NCBI GenBank assembly: GCA_023247035.1 | Contig: JAHFHG010000013.1 | Location: 1-44,733, forward strand | DNA length: 44,733 nt | DNA from: Candidatus Omnitrophota bacterium | GTDB taxonomy: Bacteria > Omnitrophota > Omnitrophia > Omnitrophales > Aquincolibacteriaceae | Direction of reading: 5' to 3' | Shown here: positions 1 through 7,101 of the stretch, in pieces | Numbering within the stretch: the first letter of the stretch is position 1 | Layout: each line of letters opens with the position of its first letter | Position numbers and translations under genes: made by a program | Notes under the pieces: generated by a model | Seen by the model: the letters and a program-made list of their open reading frames with translations, nothing else | What the model was told of the DNA's origin: nothing | Databases searched by the model: none

Positions 1-311
1 CGACCGATACAACACTTCTCAACAGCAACGTTAACGTCACCAACAGGAGCTCTAACCGAAAGAAGCACGTCCCCGATATTTGCAATTCTTGAAGGCTCCG
101 TGCACCACATGGCTTTAAGTGGAAACTTCATCCCGAAATCTTTACGGCCCTGGAAAAAAGGAGGACCACTACCATTCAAATTGTAGGTGGAAGAAGATGG
201 GGATTGCCCCATTAAAATATCACAAAAATCTGATAACTTTTGAATATTCCACCCCTCCGGAATTTCGCTGGTTTGTACTTTTAAAGATTTTGAATCTTGC
301 AGAGTTTTCAT
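1..311 (-). CDS. hsdS: Type I restriction specificity subunit HsdS, partial (3' end beyond window)
   Basis: The frame is open from an ATG at 311 to the window edge, giving about 103 residues of an HsdS N-terminus. The first target-recognition domain is visible: IPEGWNIQKLSDFCDILMGQ, then PPFFQGRKDFG, then IGDVLLSVRAPVGDVN, the usual order in HsdS TRD1. HsdS dictates the DNA target of the HsdM/HsdR complex. The ATG overlaps the stop codon of the RhuM-Doc gene (TGATG), so translation is probably coupled. The conserved repeats and second TRD lie outside the window, so the recognition sequence cannot be judged and intactness is unknown. Confidence 0.95.
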   Translation of the reverse strand, partial: MKTLQDSKSLKVQTSEIPEGWNIQKLSDFCDILMGQSPSSSTYNLNGSGPPFFQGRKDFGMKFPLKAMWCTEPSRIANIGDVLLSVRAPVGDVNVAVEKCCIG

Positions 312-1300
312 CAGTTGTTCTTATTAATCAAATTCACGATTACCTTTGCGATGATATCTTTCTCACCCGGATCGCTTTCGGCAATTAAGAGTGTGAGGGC
401 CACGAGGGCGTTGTCCGCGATGCGTTTGGTCCCGCCTTGTCGGTAAAGAAGCCCGTTCTTTTCCAGAAACCAGAGAAAAATCGAGGCGGCGATGCGCTTG
501 TTGCCATCGACAAAAGAATGATTTTTGACGATGAAGTAAAGCAGATGGGCGGCTTTTTCTTCAATGCTCGGGTAAAGATCCTTACCCCCGAACGTTTGAT
601 AAATAGAAACTACTGAACTTTTAAACGATTCATCCTTTTGCCGGCCAAAAAGCGTGGAGCCGCCGAATTTCTTTTGAAGTTCACGAACCGCTTTGACGGC
701 GGTTTCATGTGAAATTTTGAATTTTTCTTCTTTCGAGGTTTGCGAGATTTTAAGCTGGCCGTGGTCGTAATCATCCAGCAGTCCGAGGGCGTAACTGTAA
801 TCACGGATCACTTCAATGAGACCCAAGGCTTCTTTGTGCTCAATCTCCTTGCGATCCTTGATGCTTCCGATTAGTTTGATGGCCTCCTGGATATCCTTGA
901 GCCGCCGGGTCTGTTCCGCCAACCGCCGTTCATTAAGGGTAAAACCTTCGATTAAATGTTTTTTAAGCACCTGCGTTGCCCAAATGCGAAATTGAGTGGC
1001 GCGGGTAGAATTCACTCTGTACCCCACGGAAATGATCACATCCAGGCTATAGAGTTTGACTGGTTTATCCGAATGAGCAATGTGCATTTTTTGCACATTG
1101 CTTTTCTCATTTAATTCATGCGATTTAAATATATTGGAGATATGTTTTGTGATCACGCTTCTGTCGGTTGCAAAAAGCCGTGCGACATCGGCCTGCGTTA
1201 ACCACACGGTCTCATGTTCCAGTTGAACCTCAAGCCGGATCTTTTTATCCTTGGTCCGGTAAATAGCAATTTCGCCTTTCGAGGATTCTTCAGATTTCAT
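311..1300 (-). CDS. RhuM-family protein with C-terminal Doc/Fic domain, inside the hsd operon
   Basis: A 329-residue protein. Residues about 1-130 match the RhuM (virulence protein) family, with a helix-turn-helix-like [22 protein letters not shown] and the family's [17 protein letters not shown] stretch. Residues about 180-329 carry a Fic/Doc fold with HSFVDGNKR at 261-269. The Lys after GN is the Doc (death-on-curing) form rather than the AMPylating HxFx(D/E)GNGR form, so a kinase-like modification of a cellular target is possible, by analogy with Doc and EF-Tu. It overlaps the hsdM stop by 11 bases and hsdS by a TGATG junction, so it is an integral operon member. RhuM/Fic genes often sit between hsdM and hsdS; their role there is unknown. 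No Phd-like antitoxin gene is visible next to it. Confidence 0.85.
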   Translation of the reverse strand: MKSEESSKGEIAIYRTKDKKIRLEVQLEHETVWLTQADVARLFATDRSVITKHISNIFKSHELNEKSNVQKMHIAHSDKPVKLYSLDVIISVGYRVNSTRATQFRIWATQVLKKHLIEGFTLNERRLAEQTRRLKDIQEAIKLIGSIKDRKEIEHKEALGLIEVIRDYSYALGLLDDYDHGQLKISQTSKEEKFKISHETAVKAVRELQKKFGGSTLFGRQKDESFKSSVVSIYQTFGGKDLYPSIEEKAAHLLYFIVKNHSFVDGNKRIAASIFLWFLEKNGLLYRQGGTKRIADNALVALTLLIAESDPGEKDIIAKVIVNLINKNN

Positions 1301-2879
1301 ACCCCAGTCCCTTCAGATTTTTTTGGATTTCTCCTTCGAGCTCACGTGATTCCCTAAACTGTGCAGAAAGTTCCGAAGTCAATCGTTTCATTTTCTCTTC
1401 AAAGACTTCCGGATCTTCCTCCTGCGCTTCGGTGCCTACGTAGCGGCCTGGAGTAAGAATGTGTCCGTGTTTTTTGATTTCTTCCAGGGCGGCTGATTTG
1501 CAAAACCCGGCAATGTCTTTGTAGGCACCTGGATTCCCGCTTTCGCGGGAATGACGACCCTGTGGAGTTCCCCGCCAGGAATGATACGTCCCGGCAATCT
1601 TCGAAATTTCTTCATCGGTCAGCTCGCGATGGCGGCGGTCGATCATGGCCCCCATGTTGCGGGCATCGATAAAAAGGGTTTCACCGCGGCGATCTCGATG
1701 TTTGTGATTTTTCTTATCGCGTGCCACAAACCAAAGGCATACAGGAATCATCGTGTTGTAAAAAAGCTGAGACGGCAAAGCAATCATGCAATCCACAAGA
1801 TCCACCTCGACAATTTTCTTCCGGATCTCCCCTTCGCCGGATGTGTTGGAGGACATTGACCCGTTGGCCATTACAAAACCGGTCGTGCCGGTAGGCGAGA
1901 GATGGTAAATAAAATGCTGAATCCATGCAAAGTTGGCATTACCGACTGGAGGCGTGCCGTATTTCCAGCGGGGGTCTTCTCTTAACATCTCACCTTTCCA
2001 ATCGCTGTCATTGAAGGGCGGGTTAGCAATGACAAAATCCGCTTTCAAGTCTTTGTGAGCATCTTTTAAGAAACTGCCTTCGTTATTCCAGGCAATGTTG
2101 GCGTCAATGCCGCGGATCGCAAGATTCATTTTGCAAAGACGCCAGGTGGTTTGATTGGATTCCTGGCCATAAATTGAAATATCCCCGATCCGCCCGCCAT
2201 GCGCCTCGGCAAACTTTTCACTTTGTACGAACATTCCACCCGAACCGCAGCAGGGATCAAACACCCGGCCTTTGTAGGGCTCGAGCACTTCGACGAGAAG
2301 TTTTACGACACAACGTGCCGTATAAAACTGCCCGCCCTTTTTGCCTTCTGCATCTGCAAACTGACCAAGGAAATACTCGTAAACACGTCCCAAAATATCT
2401 TTGCTTCTGTTTTCTCTGTCACCGAGGCCGATCGTACCGATCAAATCAATCAACTCTCCCACCCGCTGTTTATCGAGAGCTGGGCGGGCATAATTTTTGG
2501 AGAGAACACCTTTGAGCGTCGCGTTATCTTTTTCAATTTCGTCCATGGCATCGTCAATGAGTTTGCCGATTGCAGGCTGCTTTGCATTTTTCTGCAAGTA
2601 ATCCCAGCGTGCTTTCTTGGGAACGTAGAAAATATTCTCGCCTCTGTATTCGTCTGGATCTTCAGCATCAGCGCCTTTGGTTTTGGAGAGCTTGTCATAA
2701 AGTTCCTTGAAAGCATCCGAAATGTACTTCAGAAAAATAAGGCCGAGCACAACGTGCTTATACTCAGCGGCGTCCATATTATTTCGAAGCTTATCCGCCA
2801 CCTTCCAAAGCTTTTCTTCAAAACCCAGGTTTGCACCGTTTAAGGCTTTTGATCTTCGTTCTTCTTTTGTTTTTGTCAT
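1290..2879 (-). CDS. hsdM: Type I restriction-modification N6-adenine methyltransferase HsdM
   Basis: A 529-residue protein, the usual HsdM length. The N-terminal HsdM bundle (about residues 20-160) is followed by the SAM-binding motif DPCCGSGG (208-215) and the catalytic NPPFN (286-290), so the enzyme looks active as an adenine methyltransferase. HsdM works with HsdS to protect host sites. Residues about 438-450 ([13 protein letters not shown]) are an in-frame insertion encoded by a REP-like palindrome, placed just before the conserved [13 protein letters not shown] block. No hsdR is visible; it may lie beyond the left edge. The gene follows the ImmA-like fragment by only a few bases, suggesting one transcript from the XRE promoter. 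Confidence 0.96.
   Translation of the reverse strand: MTKTKEERRSKALNGANLGFEEKLWKVADKLRNNMDAAEYKHVVLGLIFLKYISDAFKELYDKLSKTKGADAEDPDEYRGENIFYVPKKARWDYLQKNAKQPAIGKLIDDAMDEIEKDNATLKGVLSKNYARPALDKQRVGELIDLIGTIGLGDRENRSKDILGRVYEYFLGQFADAEGKKGGQFYTARCVVKLLVEVLEPYKGRVFDPCCGSGGMFVQSEKFAEAHGGRIGDISIYGQESNQTTWRLCKMNLAIRGIDANIAWNNEGSFLKDAHKDLKADFVIANPPFNDSDWKGEMLREDPRWKYGTPPVGNANFAWIQHFIYHLSPTGTTGFVMANGSMSSNTSGEGEIRKKIVEVDLVDCMIALPSQLFYNTMIPVCLWFVARDKKNHKHRDRRGETLFIDARNMGAMIDRRHRELTDEEISKIAGTYHSWRGTPQGRHSRESGNPGAYKDIAGFCKSAALEEIKKHGHILTPGRYVGTEAQEEDPEVFEEKMKRLTSELSAQFRESRELEGEIQKNLKGLGYEI
1533..1552. repeat. REP-like palindrome inserted within the hsdM coding sequence
   Basis: A perfect 8-bp inverted repeat, ATTCCCGC and GCGGGAAT, separated by TTTC and flanked by GTCAT- and CCAGG-type ends. 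This is the widespread dispersed palindrome that is often mistranslated as a SFPRKRES or RHSRESGNP peptide. Here it lies inside a real gene and keeps the frame, adding about 13 residues to HsdM. Confidence 0.85.
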
Positions 2880-2884
2880 CGATT

Positions 2885-3070
2885 TTAATCCTCTAATTCC
2901 AATGCCTCTTGAAGCCCAGGCATAGGAATAATGTTGATTCCGAACTTGAACTCAAGAATTTCCTCGATGGGAATAGGAATCTCACGGGAAGGATAGTGTT
3001 GTTCAAGAAACTGTGCAGCAATTTCCCTTAGACGGTCATACGGCAGGTGAGGAACAGAAATCTCGCTCAA
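2885..3070 (-). CDS. ImmA/IrrE-type metallopeptidase N-terminal fragment
   Basis: Only 61 residues. The sequence ([37 protein letters not shown]) matches the N-terminal segment of ImmA/IrrE-family proteins, which normally continue to an HExxH zinc protease domain. Here a TAA stop follows [10 protein letters not shown], and hsdM begins 5 bases later, so the catalytic part is missing. The start codon overlaps the stop of the upstream XRE gene (ATGA), as in intact XRE-ImmA pairs. Either the protease was deleted when the hsd genes came to lie downstream, or the short form still serves as a partner of the regulator. Protease activity is excluded by length. Confidence 0.75.
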   Translation of the reverse strand: MSEISVPHLPYDRLREIAAQFLEQHYPSREIPIPIEEILEFKFGINIIPMPGLQEALELED

Positions 3071-3435
3071 TCACTATGCCCTTTAATTTTGCGGACCAGT
3101 TTGTTTAATTTTTCATCCGAGACTTTTTTGCCCCGGAGAGTACGAAAAAGAATTGGCAGCTTTTCGACTACCCGTTCATCACTCAAAATATCCTGCGGGA
3201 TTTTTCCTGCTTCCGCGGCAGCAAGGTCAAAAAACTGGTACCAATCGTCTGTTCCCTCTTTCAGTCCCAAAAGCTTGGCATATTCCTCAAGCTTCTCGTG
3301 TTGAGGCGGTGGAAACAAGCCTCGTTCAAGTTTGCTGATATTCCCGGGATCCAGCTCATTATCCAGACAAAACTGCCGCAGGGTCTTTCCTAAGGCTATT
3401 CGCTTAGATTTAAAGAACCCACCGAATTGTCCCAT
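3067..3435 (-). CDS. XRE-family transcriptional regulator of the hsd operon
   Basis: A 122-residue protein starting at the ATG at 3435, chosen because a strong AGGGGG ribosome site lies 8 bases upstream; a longer frame would read through the promoter. Residues about 8-65 form a Cro/C1-type helix-turn-helix (RIALGKTLRQFCLDNELDPG, then NISKLERGLFPPP). The C-terminal part is helical and basic. It is the first gene of the run leading through the ImmA fragment to hsdM, rhuM-doc and hsdS. Inverted GTTGTAAT elements overlap its promoter, so it probably represses itself and sets timing of restriction-modification expression, as controller proteins do in other systems. The last inference is untested. 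Confidence 0.85.
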   Translation of the reverse strand: MGQFGGFFKSKRIALGKTLRQFCLDNELDPGNISKLERGLFPPPQHEKLEEYAKLLGLKEGTDDWYQFFDLAAAEAGKIPQDILSDERVVEKLPILFRTLRGKKVSDEKLNKLVRKIKGHSD

Positions 3436-3458
3436 GGTCGTATCCCCCTCTCTGTTCT

Positions 3459-3498
3459 GTTGTAATAAATATACCACATGTTGTAATCATATTACAAC
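3459..3498 (-). promoter_or_regulatory. Promoter with overlapping operator for the XRE-hsd operon
   Basis: On the minus strand a TTGTAA -35 (3492-3497) and a TATATT -10 (3468-3473) are 18 bases apart. The octamer GTTGTAAT occurs at 3480-3487 with its perfect inverse ATTACAAC at 3491-3498, and again as a direct copy at 3459-3466. The two direct copies start 21 bases apart, two helical turns. The palindrome covers the -35 region and the extra half-site covers the -10 region, the arrangement expected for an autoregulated XRE repressor. Confidence 0.7.
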
Positions 3499-3599
3499 CC
3501 CTATTTCCGACTTTTTTACAAGGGGGCCTTCAGTCTGAATTTTTCGGTTTCTTAACGGCGGTTTAACGGCATCCTGTCGGCAGTGCTTTTCGGGAAATC

Positions 3600-3638
3600 A
3601 AAAAAATGCCGCGGCTCAAGCTCTTGAGCTACGGCATT
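3600..3638 (-). terminator. Rho-independent terminator of the tmRNA gene
   Basis: Read on the minus strand, ATGCCG and GCTCAAG arms pair with CTTGAGC and CGGCAT around a 2-base loop and a small internal mismatch, and a run of seven T follows directly (3606-3600). It lies about 95 bases beyond the tmRNA 3' end. Confidence 0.8.
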
Positions 3639-3751
3639 GTATCATTTGGGCTTTTGACCCGGATTAGCTCACCTTCGACATAGAGATAACTCTCTACGTC
3701 ATAGTCATCATCCGGTTTGCCCCGAAAATGTGGAGGTGGGGGGAATTGCAC
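3629..3751 (-). other. Short open frame overlapping the tmRNA 3' end (40 codons)
   Basis: From a GTG at 3751 the frame encodes VQFPPPPHFR, then an acidic GKPDDDYDVESYLYVEGEL, and stops in the terminator hairpin. The first ten residues are simply the tmRNA acceptor and T-arm read as protein and are not evidence of a gene. The following 25 or so residues have strikingly protein-like composition for spacer DNA. They could be the tail of an older gene next to ssrA, a real microprotein, or chance. No ribosome site supports the GTG start. Confidence 0.25.
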
Positions 3752-4126
3752 CCCCGTCCAAGAGATCTACCTTAAAAGGATATCCATGCTCAGCCCGTGA
3801 TTTAATTTTATCCTTAAAACTCCCACGAGCGGGATTCCCAAGGACGAGCCCTCTAAAGTCTTAGTCTCCGGCCCGAAGGCTAACCGGAAACGCAGCCTGT
3901 TCATGTCGTCACAGGCGCCTAACAGGCGGTCAGCGCCGTGACGTCGCTGTCAATTAAGCAGCGATGGGAAGACCCGCAAAGCTGGGAACCGAAACCGGCC
4001 CCGCAGCTCTGTTGGTCCAGCTGAGTTTGTCAGCATTTGTGTTTTGCCAGGTGTTTTTAGAGGCCGCCTGACAACCTCTGCATGCTCCCTCTACGATAAA
4101 TTCCCATGTCGAAACTATTCACCCCC
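3731..4126 (-). ncRNA. ssrA: Transfer-messenger RNA (tmRNA)
   Basis: A one-piece tmRNA of about 396 bases. The 5' end GGGGGTGAATAGTTTCGAC is the conserved start, and its GGGGGTG pairs with CACCTCC at the 3' end before discriminator A (3731). The T-arm GGGGG-TGCAATT-CCCCC is present. CCA is not encoded (CAT follows), so it must be added. The tag frame appears to begin at GCT GAC AAA CTC and ends at GCT GCT TAA, giving about 26 residues that start ADKLSW and end GLPIAA. Most tags are 8-12 residues, so this one is long. The role is rescue of stalled ribosomes and tagging for proteolysis. Confidence 0.93.
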
Positions 4127-4176
4127 ATGCCAAAGATCGAAAATACGGCTCGCGGCAGCAGCCTCAAGCCGGACAA

Positions 4177-4206
4177 ATTATATCATCTCTTCCGGGGCGC
4201 CCTCAA
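4177..4206 (-). promoter_or_regulatory. Candidate promoter of the tmRNA gene
   Basis: On the minus strand TTGAGG (4201-4206) and TATAAT (4177-4182) are separated by 18 bases, and the -10 has an upstream TG (extended form). Transcription would start near 4170, leaving a 5' leader of about 45 bases to be trimmed by RNase P. A weaker second option, TTGAGG/TATTTT, lies at 4140-4167. Confidence 0.6.
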
Positions 4207-4624
4207 CTGCAGATTCTTGCCGCATTTTGAGACTTATTGGAAGGAAGAGAACGTGGCGTTTGAGGAAGTTGATTTGGCAAAATGACGCAAAAGTGTATCG
4301 GGAAAAGATATTGATCAATCATAAGTGTGATGACCCCGCCGTCGAAGAGCCAAGAGCACAACACGTTTTGCAGATTCGTCGATGTCGTAGAGAATGGCCG
4401 GTCGCCTTCACGGATGCGGAAGCGGGCGCATATCTTTACCAAATCGAAAATTTTCTTAACAATCGCCCCAGAAAATGCTTAAATGATCAAACGCCAAAAA
4501 AAGTCTGCCTCACCTTAAATAGATGCGCTTACTGGATAAGCATGAGAAAAACTTTAAGATGCCGTCTGTGGGAAAATAGCTGGAGGGCGATGATCGAGCA
4601 TGATAATTTAGAGAAAATAAGTTT
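4207..4624. other. Gene-poor scar between tmRNA promoter and membrane-protein gene
   Basis: About 420 bases without an intact gene. One frame stays open across it but shows protein similarity only in the IS30-like stretch at 4431-4505. I see no terminal inverted repeats or target duplication that would delimit an insertion sequence. Confidence 0.6.
4431..4505 (+). pseudogene. IS30-family transposase C-terminal remnant
   Basis: Twenty-five codons read YLYQIENFLNNRPRKCLN followed by DQTPKKV. This matches the very conserved end of the IS30 transposase catalytic domain, where an LNNRPRKCLxxxTPYEV-type sequence carries the last glutamate region. No DDE core is visible upstream and the frame degenerates on both sides, so this is a relic. 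It marks past insertion between ssrA and the following AT-rich gene. Confidence 0.75.
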
Positions 4625-6115
4625 ATGAATTCCAAACAGGAAGAATTTATTCTTGAAAATAGGGGGCGCTATTCCGCTTCTGAATTGGCGCAAAAGCTGA
4701 GTCTCAAGGAAAGAGAAATCAAACGATTTCTCAAAAGGCAACAAAAAATAAAGTCCGCTTCAGTCATTCCATTGCCTCCCCAGGTAAAACCTAAATTTCT
4801 TTTCTGGGTATTTCCGCTGCTTATCATTCTGGGCTTTCTGATTTATTCTAACACCTTTGATGCTGAATTTCATTATGACGATTTCCACAATATTGTTGAA
4901 AATTCCGCCGTTCATAATTTGTTGCGACCCGATCTTGTTTGGCAAAGCCACAAGGATCGATTTCTTACTTACCTTTCATTTGCCCTTAATTATCAATTCG
5001 GAAAAACTGAAGTTTGGGGTTACCATTTAATCAATATTCTCATTCACATTGCGGCAAGTTTAAGCGTTTATCTTTTTACAATATTGCTTTTTTGCACTCC
5101 CCGATTAGCCGTTCAATCCTTGCATTTGAATCCGAATAGAATTGCGCTGGCCGCCGCTCTTTTATTTTTGTGCCATCCTATTCAGATTCAAGCCGTTACC
5201 TATATTGTCCAGCGCGCCGCATCGTTAGCGACTTTTTTTTATCTTAGTGCTTGTATTTTGTACCTCTGGTCACGATTTAAGCCGGCCCCGAAACGATATT
5301 GGAGCGCAGTCGCTGTTACGGTCGCCGCAATGTTTGCGAAGCAAACCGCCTTTACTCTGCCTTTGGCACTTATTCTTCTTGAATATTTCTTCTTTCCTTG
5401 CAGTTATTATCCTTTAATGAAACGCTTACGATTTCTTTTTCCTTTCTTAGTGACAATGGCCATTCCTCTTGGGATACGCTCCTCCTGGGTCGCAGAGGCA
5501 GCGGCAAGAGGTGAAGTGGCACAACTTGCCGAAACTGATTTGATTACACCTTTTAATTATCTGACAACTCAATTTAGCGTCATTGTCACCTATCTTCGTC
5601 TTGTATTTTGGCCAACCGGCTTTTCGATTTATCACGCTTTTCCCCTATTGGGGTTCTGGAAACTTCGCACTATTTTATCTCTCGCACTTCTTTTATTGAT
5701 TGCCTTAACTGGATTCTTAATAAGAAAAAAACAGCCTTTGGTTGCGTTTGGCATCTCCTGGTTTTTCTTGACCTTAAGCGTCGAGTCCAGCTTCCTTCCA
5801 ATTCGCCACCTTATCTTTGAACATCGGATTTACCTGCCAATGGTAGGAGTTTGTTTGGTATTTGCGACCTTAGCGGTGCAAATTTTAAAGAATCAGAAAA
5901 TTTTTGCGGGTCTTTTTATGATACTCATTATTACTCTTTCGACTATGACTTACCGTAGAAATTTCGTTTGGAAGACGGACGCAAGCTTGTGGGAAGATGC
6001 CGCTTCGAAATACAGCACCTCTAATCGACGTCTATTTGTTGGGGAAGACGGACGGGGCGCTATGGAGCGAACGGAAGACAAACCCTTTGCTGAATGGGAG
6101 CACGACGCCCAATAA
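4625..6115 (+). CDS. Multi-pass membrane protein, TMTC/GT-C glycosyltransferase-like, probably truncated
   Basis: A 496-residue protein. Residues 1-45 look like a small helical DNA-binding-like segment (SASELAQKLSLKEREIKRFL). From about residue 55 it has around ten membrane helices with signatures of TMTC-like proteins: FHYDDFHNIVENSAV after the first helix, LTYLSFALNYQ and WGYHLINILIHI. Relatives with this N-terminus usually carry C-terminal TPR repeats after the last helix (SLWEDAASKYS). Here the sequence turns unrelated and acidic at about residue 460 and stops, so the TPR part seems lost. It is visibly richer in A+T than its neighbours and lies next to an IS30 relic, which suggests acquisition and later truncation. 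Sugar-transfer activity is a family inference only. Confidence 0.7.
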   Translation: MNSKQEEFILENRGRYSASELAQKLSLKEREIKRFLKRQQKIKSASVIPLPPQVKPKFLFWVFPLLIILGFLIYSNTFDAEFHYDDFHNIVENSAVHNLLRPDLVWQSHKDRFLTYLSFALNYQFGKTEVWGYHLINILIHIAASLSVYLFTILLFCTPRLAVQSLHLNPNRIALAAALLFLCHPIQIQAVTYIVQRAASLATFFYLSACILYLWSRFKPAPKRYWSAVAVTVAAMFAKQTAFTLPLALILLEYFFFPCSYYPLMKRLRFLFPFLVTMAIPLGIRSSWVAEAAARGEVAQLAETDLITPFNYLTTQFSVIVTYLRLVFWPTGFSIYHAFPLLGFWKLRTILSLALLLLIALTGFLIRKKQPLVAFGISWFFLTLSVESSFLPIRHLIFEHRIYLPMVGVCLVFATLAVQILKNQKIFAGLFMILIITLSTMTYRRNFVWKTDASLWEDAASKYSTSNRRLFVGEDGRGAMERTEDKPFAEWEHDAQ

Positions 6116-6162
6116 AATAAAAATGAGCCGCTCAGATTTGGCAACAAAACTCGACCGTAGCG

Positions 6163-7101
6163 TTATAAAGGTAGTTGTCGAAGCCGCGCCAGAATCAGCT
6201 GGACCATTGAAGCTATTTGTTCCTCCCCGGCCCGCCAAGTAAACCACTCGATCCCTTTTTCCCTTCGAAACCAGGTTGTTTGGCGCTTCGCCAAACGGCG
6301 GGTATTGAGTTTGATTCTCTCCTTGGCTTGCTCCAAAGAAATTTCGCCTTTCAAAGCCATCCTCAATTCCTTGTAGCCGACGGCTTGGGCGGCGGTCTTT
6401 GAAAGCCGTTTTCCCGAAAGCCGCTTCACTTCTTCGACAAATCCTTTTTCGAACATTTCATCGACTCTTTTCTCGATTTGAGAATAGAGTTCCTGCCGGT
6501 CTTTCGACAAACCGATAAGAAGGGGACGGTATCCCAGCTCTTCCAGCGATTTTTGCTTGTGCGAATGCCAAACCGAGGCTTTACGTCCCGATAATTTAAG
6601 CACTTCTAACGCGCGGATAATTCTTTTTTTATCTTTCGGATGAATTTCTTTGGCTCTTTGAGGATCCAAATCTTGAAGCCGCCGATAAACAAATTCCAAT
6701 CCTTTCTCTTCCACTTGCTTTTCCAGCTGCTTGCGAATGCGGGGGTCGCCTCCCGGCTGGCTCGAGATTCCCCGCAGAAGAACCCTGATATAAAAGCCGG
6801 TTCCTCCAACGACAATGGGAAGGTGACCGCGGGCTGTAATTTCTTTGATTGCCTTTAAAGCGAGCTTGCGGAAATCGTAAGCGGAAAACGTGCGCCCGGG
6901 TGAAAGAATACTCAGCAAATGGTGCGGGACGTTTTTTTGCTTGTCGGGCGAAAGCTTGGCCGTCCCAATGTCCATTCCTTTATAGACCTGCATCGAGTCG
7001 GCGGAAACAATTTCCCCGCCTAGGCGAAGGGCGAGTTCGACAGCGAGGGTCGATTTGCCGGAAGCGGTCGGGCCAACAATAAAAAGGACGTCCGGTTTCA
7101 C
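6163..7101 (-). CDS. miaA: tRNA dimethylallyltransferase MiaA
   Basis: A 312-residue protein of normal MiaA length. It transfers a dimethylallyl group to A37 of tRNAs reading U-starting codons. The P-loop GPTASGKSTL is at about residues 10-19, followed by EIVSADSMQVYKGMDIGTAK, the substrate-binding signature, and VVGGTGFYIRVLL near residue 100. The RRLAKRQTTWFRRE stretch near the C-terminus is the usual tRNA-contact motif. Its ATG overlaps the argS stop codon (ATGA), making it the last gene of the argS run. The 3' end abuts the truncated membrane-protein region, and no clear terminator was found in the short gap. Confidence 0.97.
   Translation of the reverse strand: MKPDVLFIVGPTASGKSTLAVELALRLGGEIVSADSMQVYKGMDIGTAKLSPDKQKNVPHHLLSILSPGRTFSAYDFRKLALKAIKEITARGHLPIVVGGTGFYIRVLLRGISSQPGGDPRIRKQLEKQVEEKGLEFVYRRLQDLDPQRAKEIHPKDKKRIIRALEVLKLSGRKASVWHSHKQKSLEELGYRPLLIGLSKDRQELYSQIEKRVDEMFEKGFVEEVKRLSGKRLSKTAAQAVGYKELRMALKGEISLEQAKERIKLNTRRLAKRQTTWFRREKGIEWFTWRAGEEQIASMVQLILARLRQLPL

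Noticed and set aside
2199-2843. 214-codon plus-strand frame opposite hsdM
   Set aside because: Antisense to conserved HsdM motifs; no family features.
4044-4628. Long plus-strand frame covering the tmRNA 5' end and the IS30 remnant
   Set aside because: Its first third is antisense to tmRNA and its promoter, and only 25 codons look like protein. It is not a gene.
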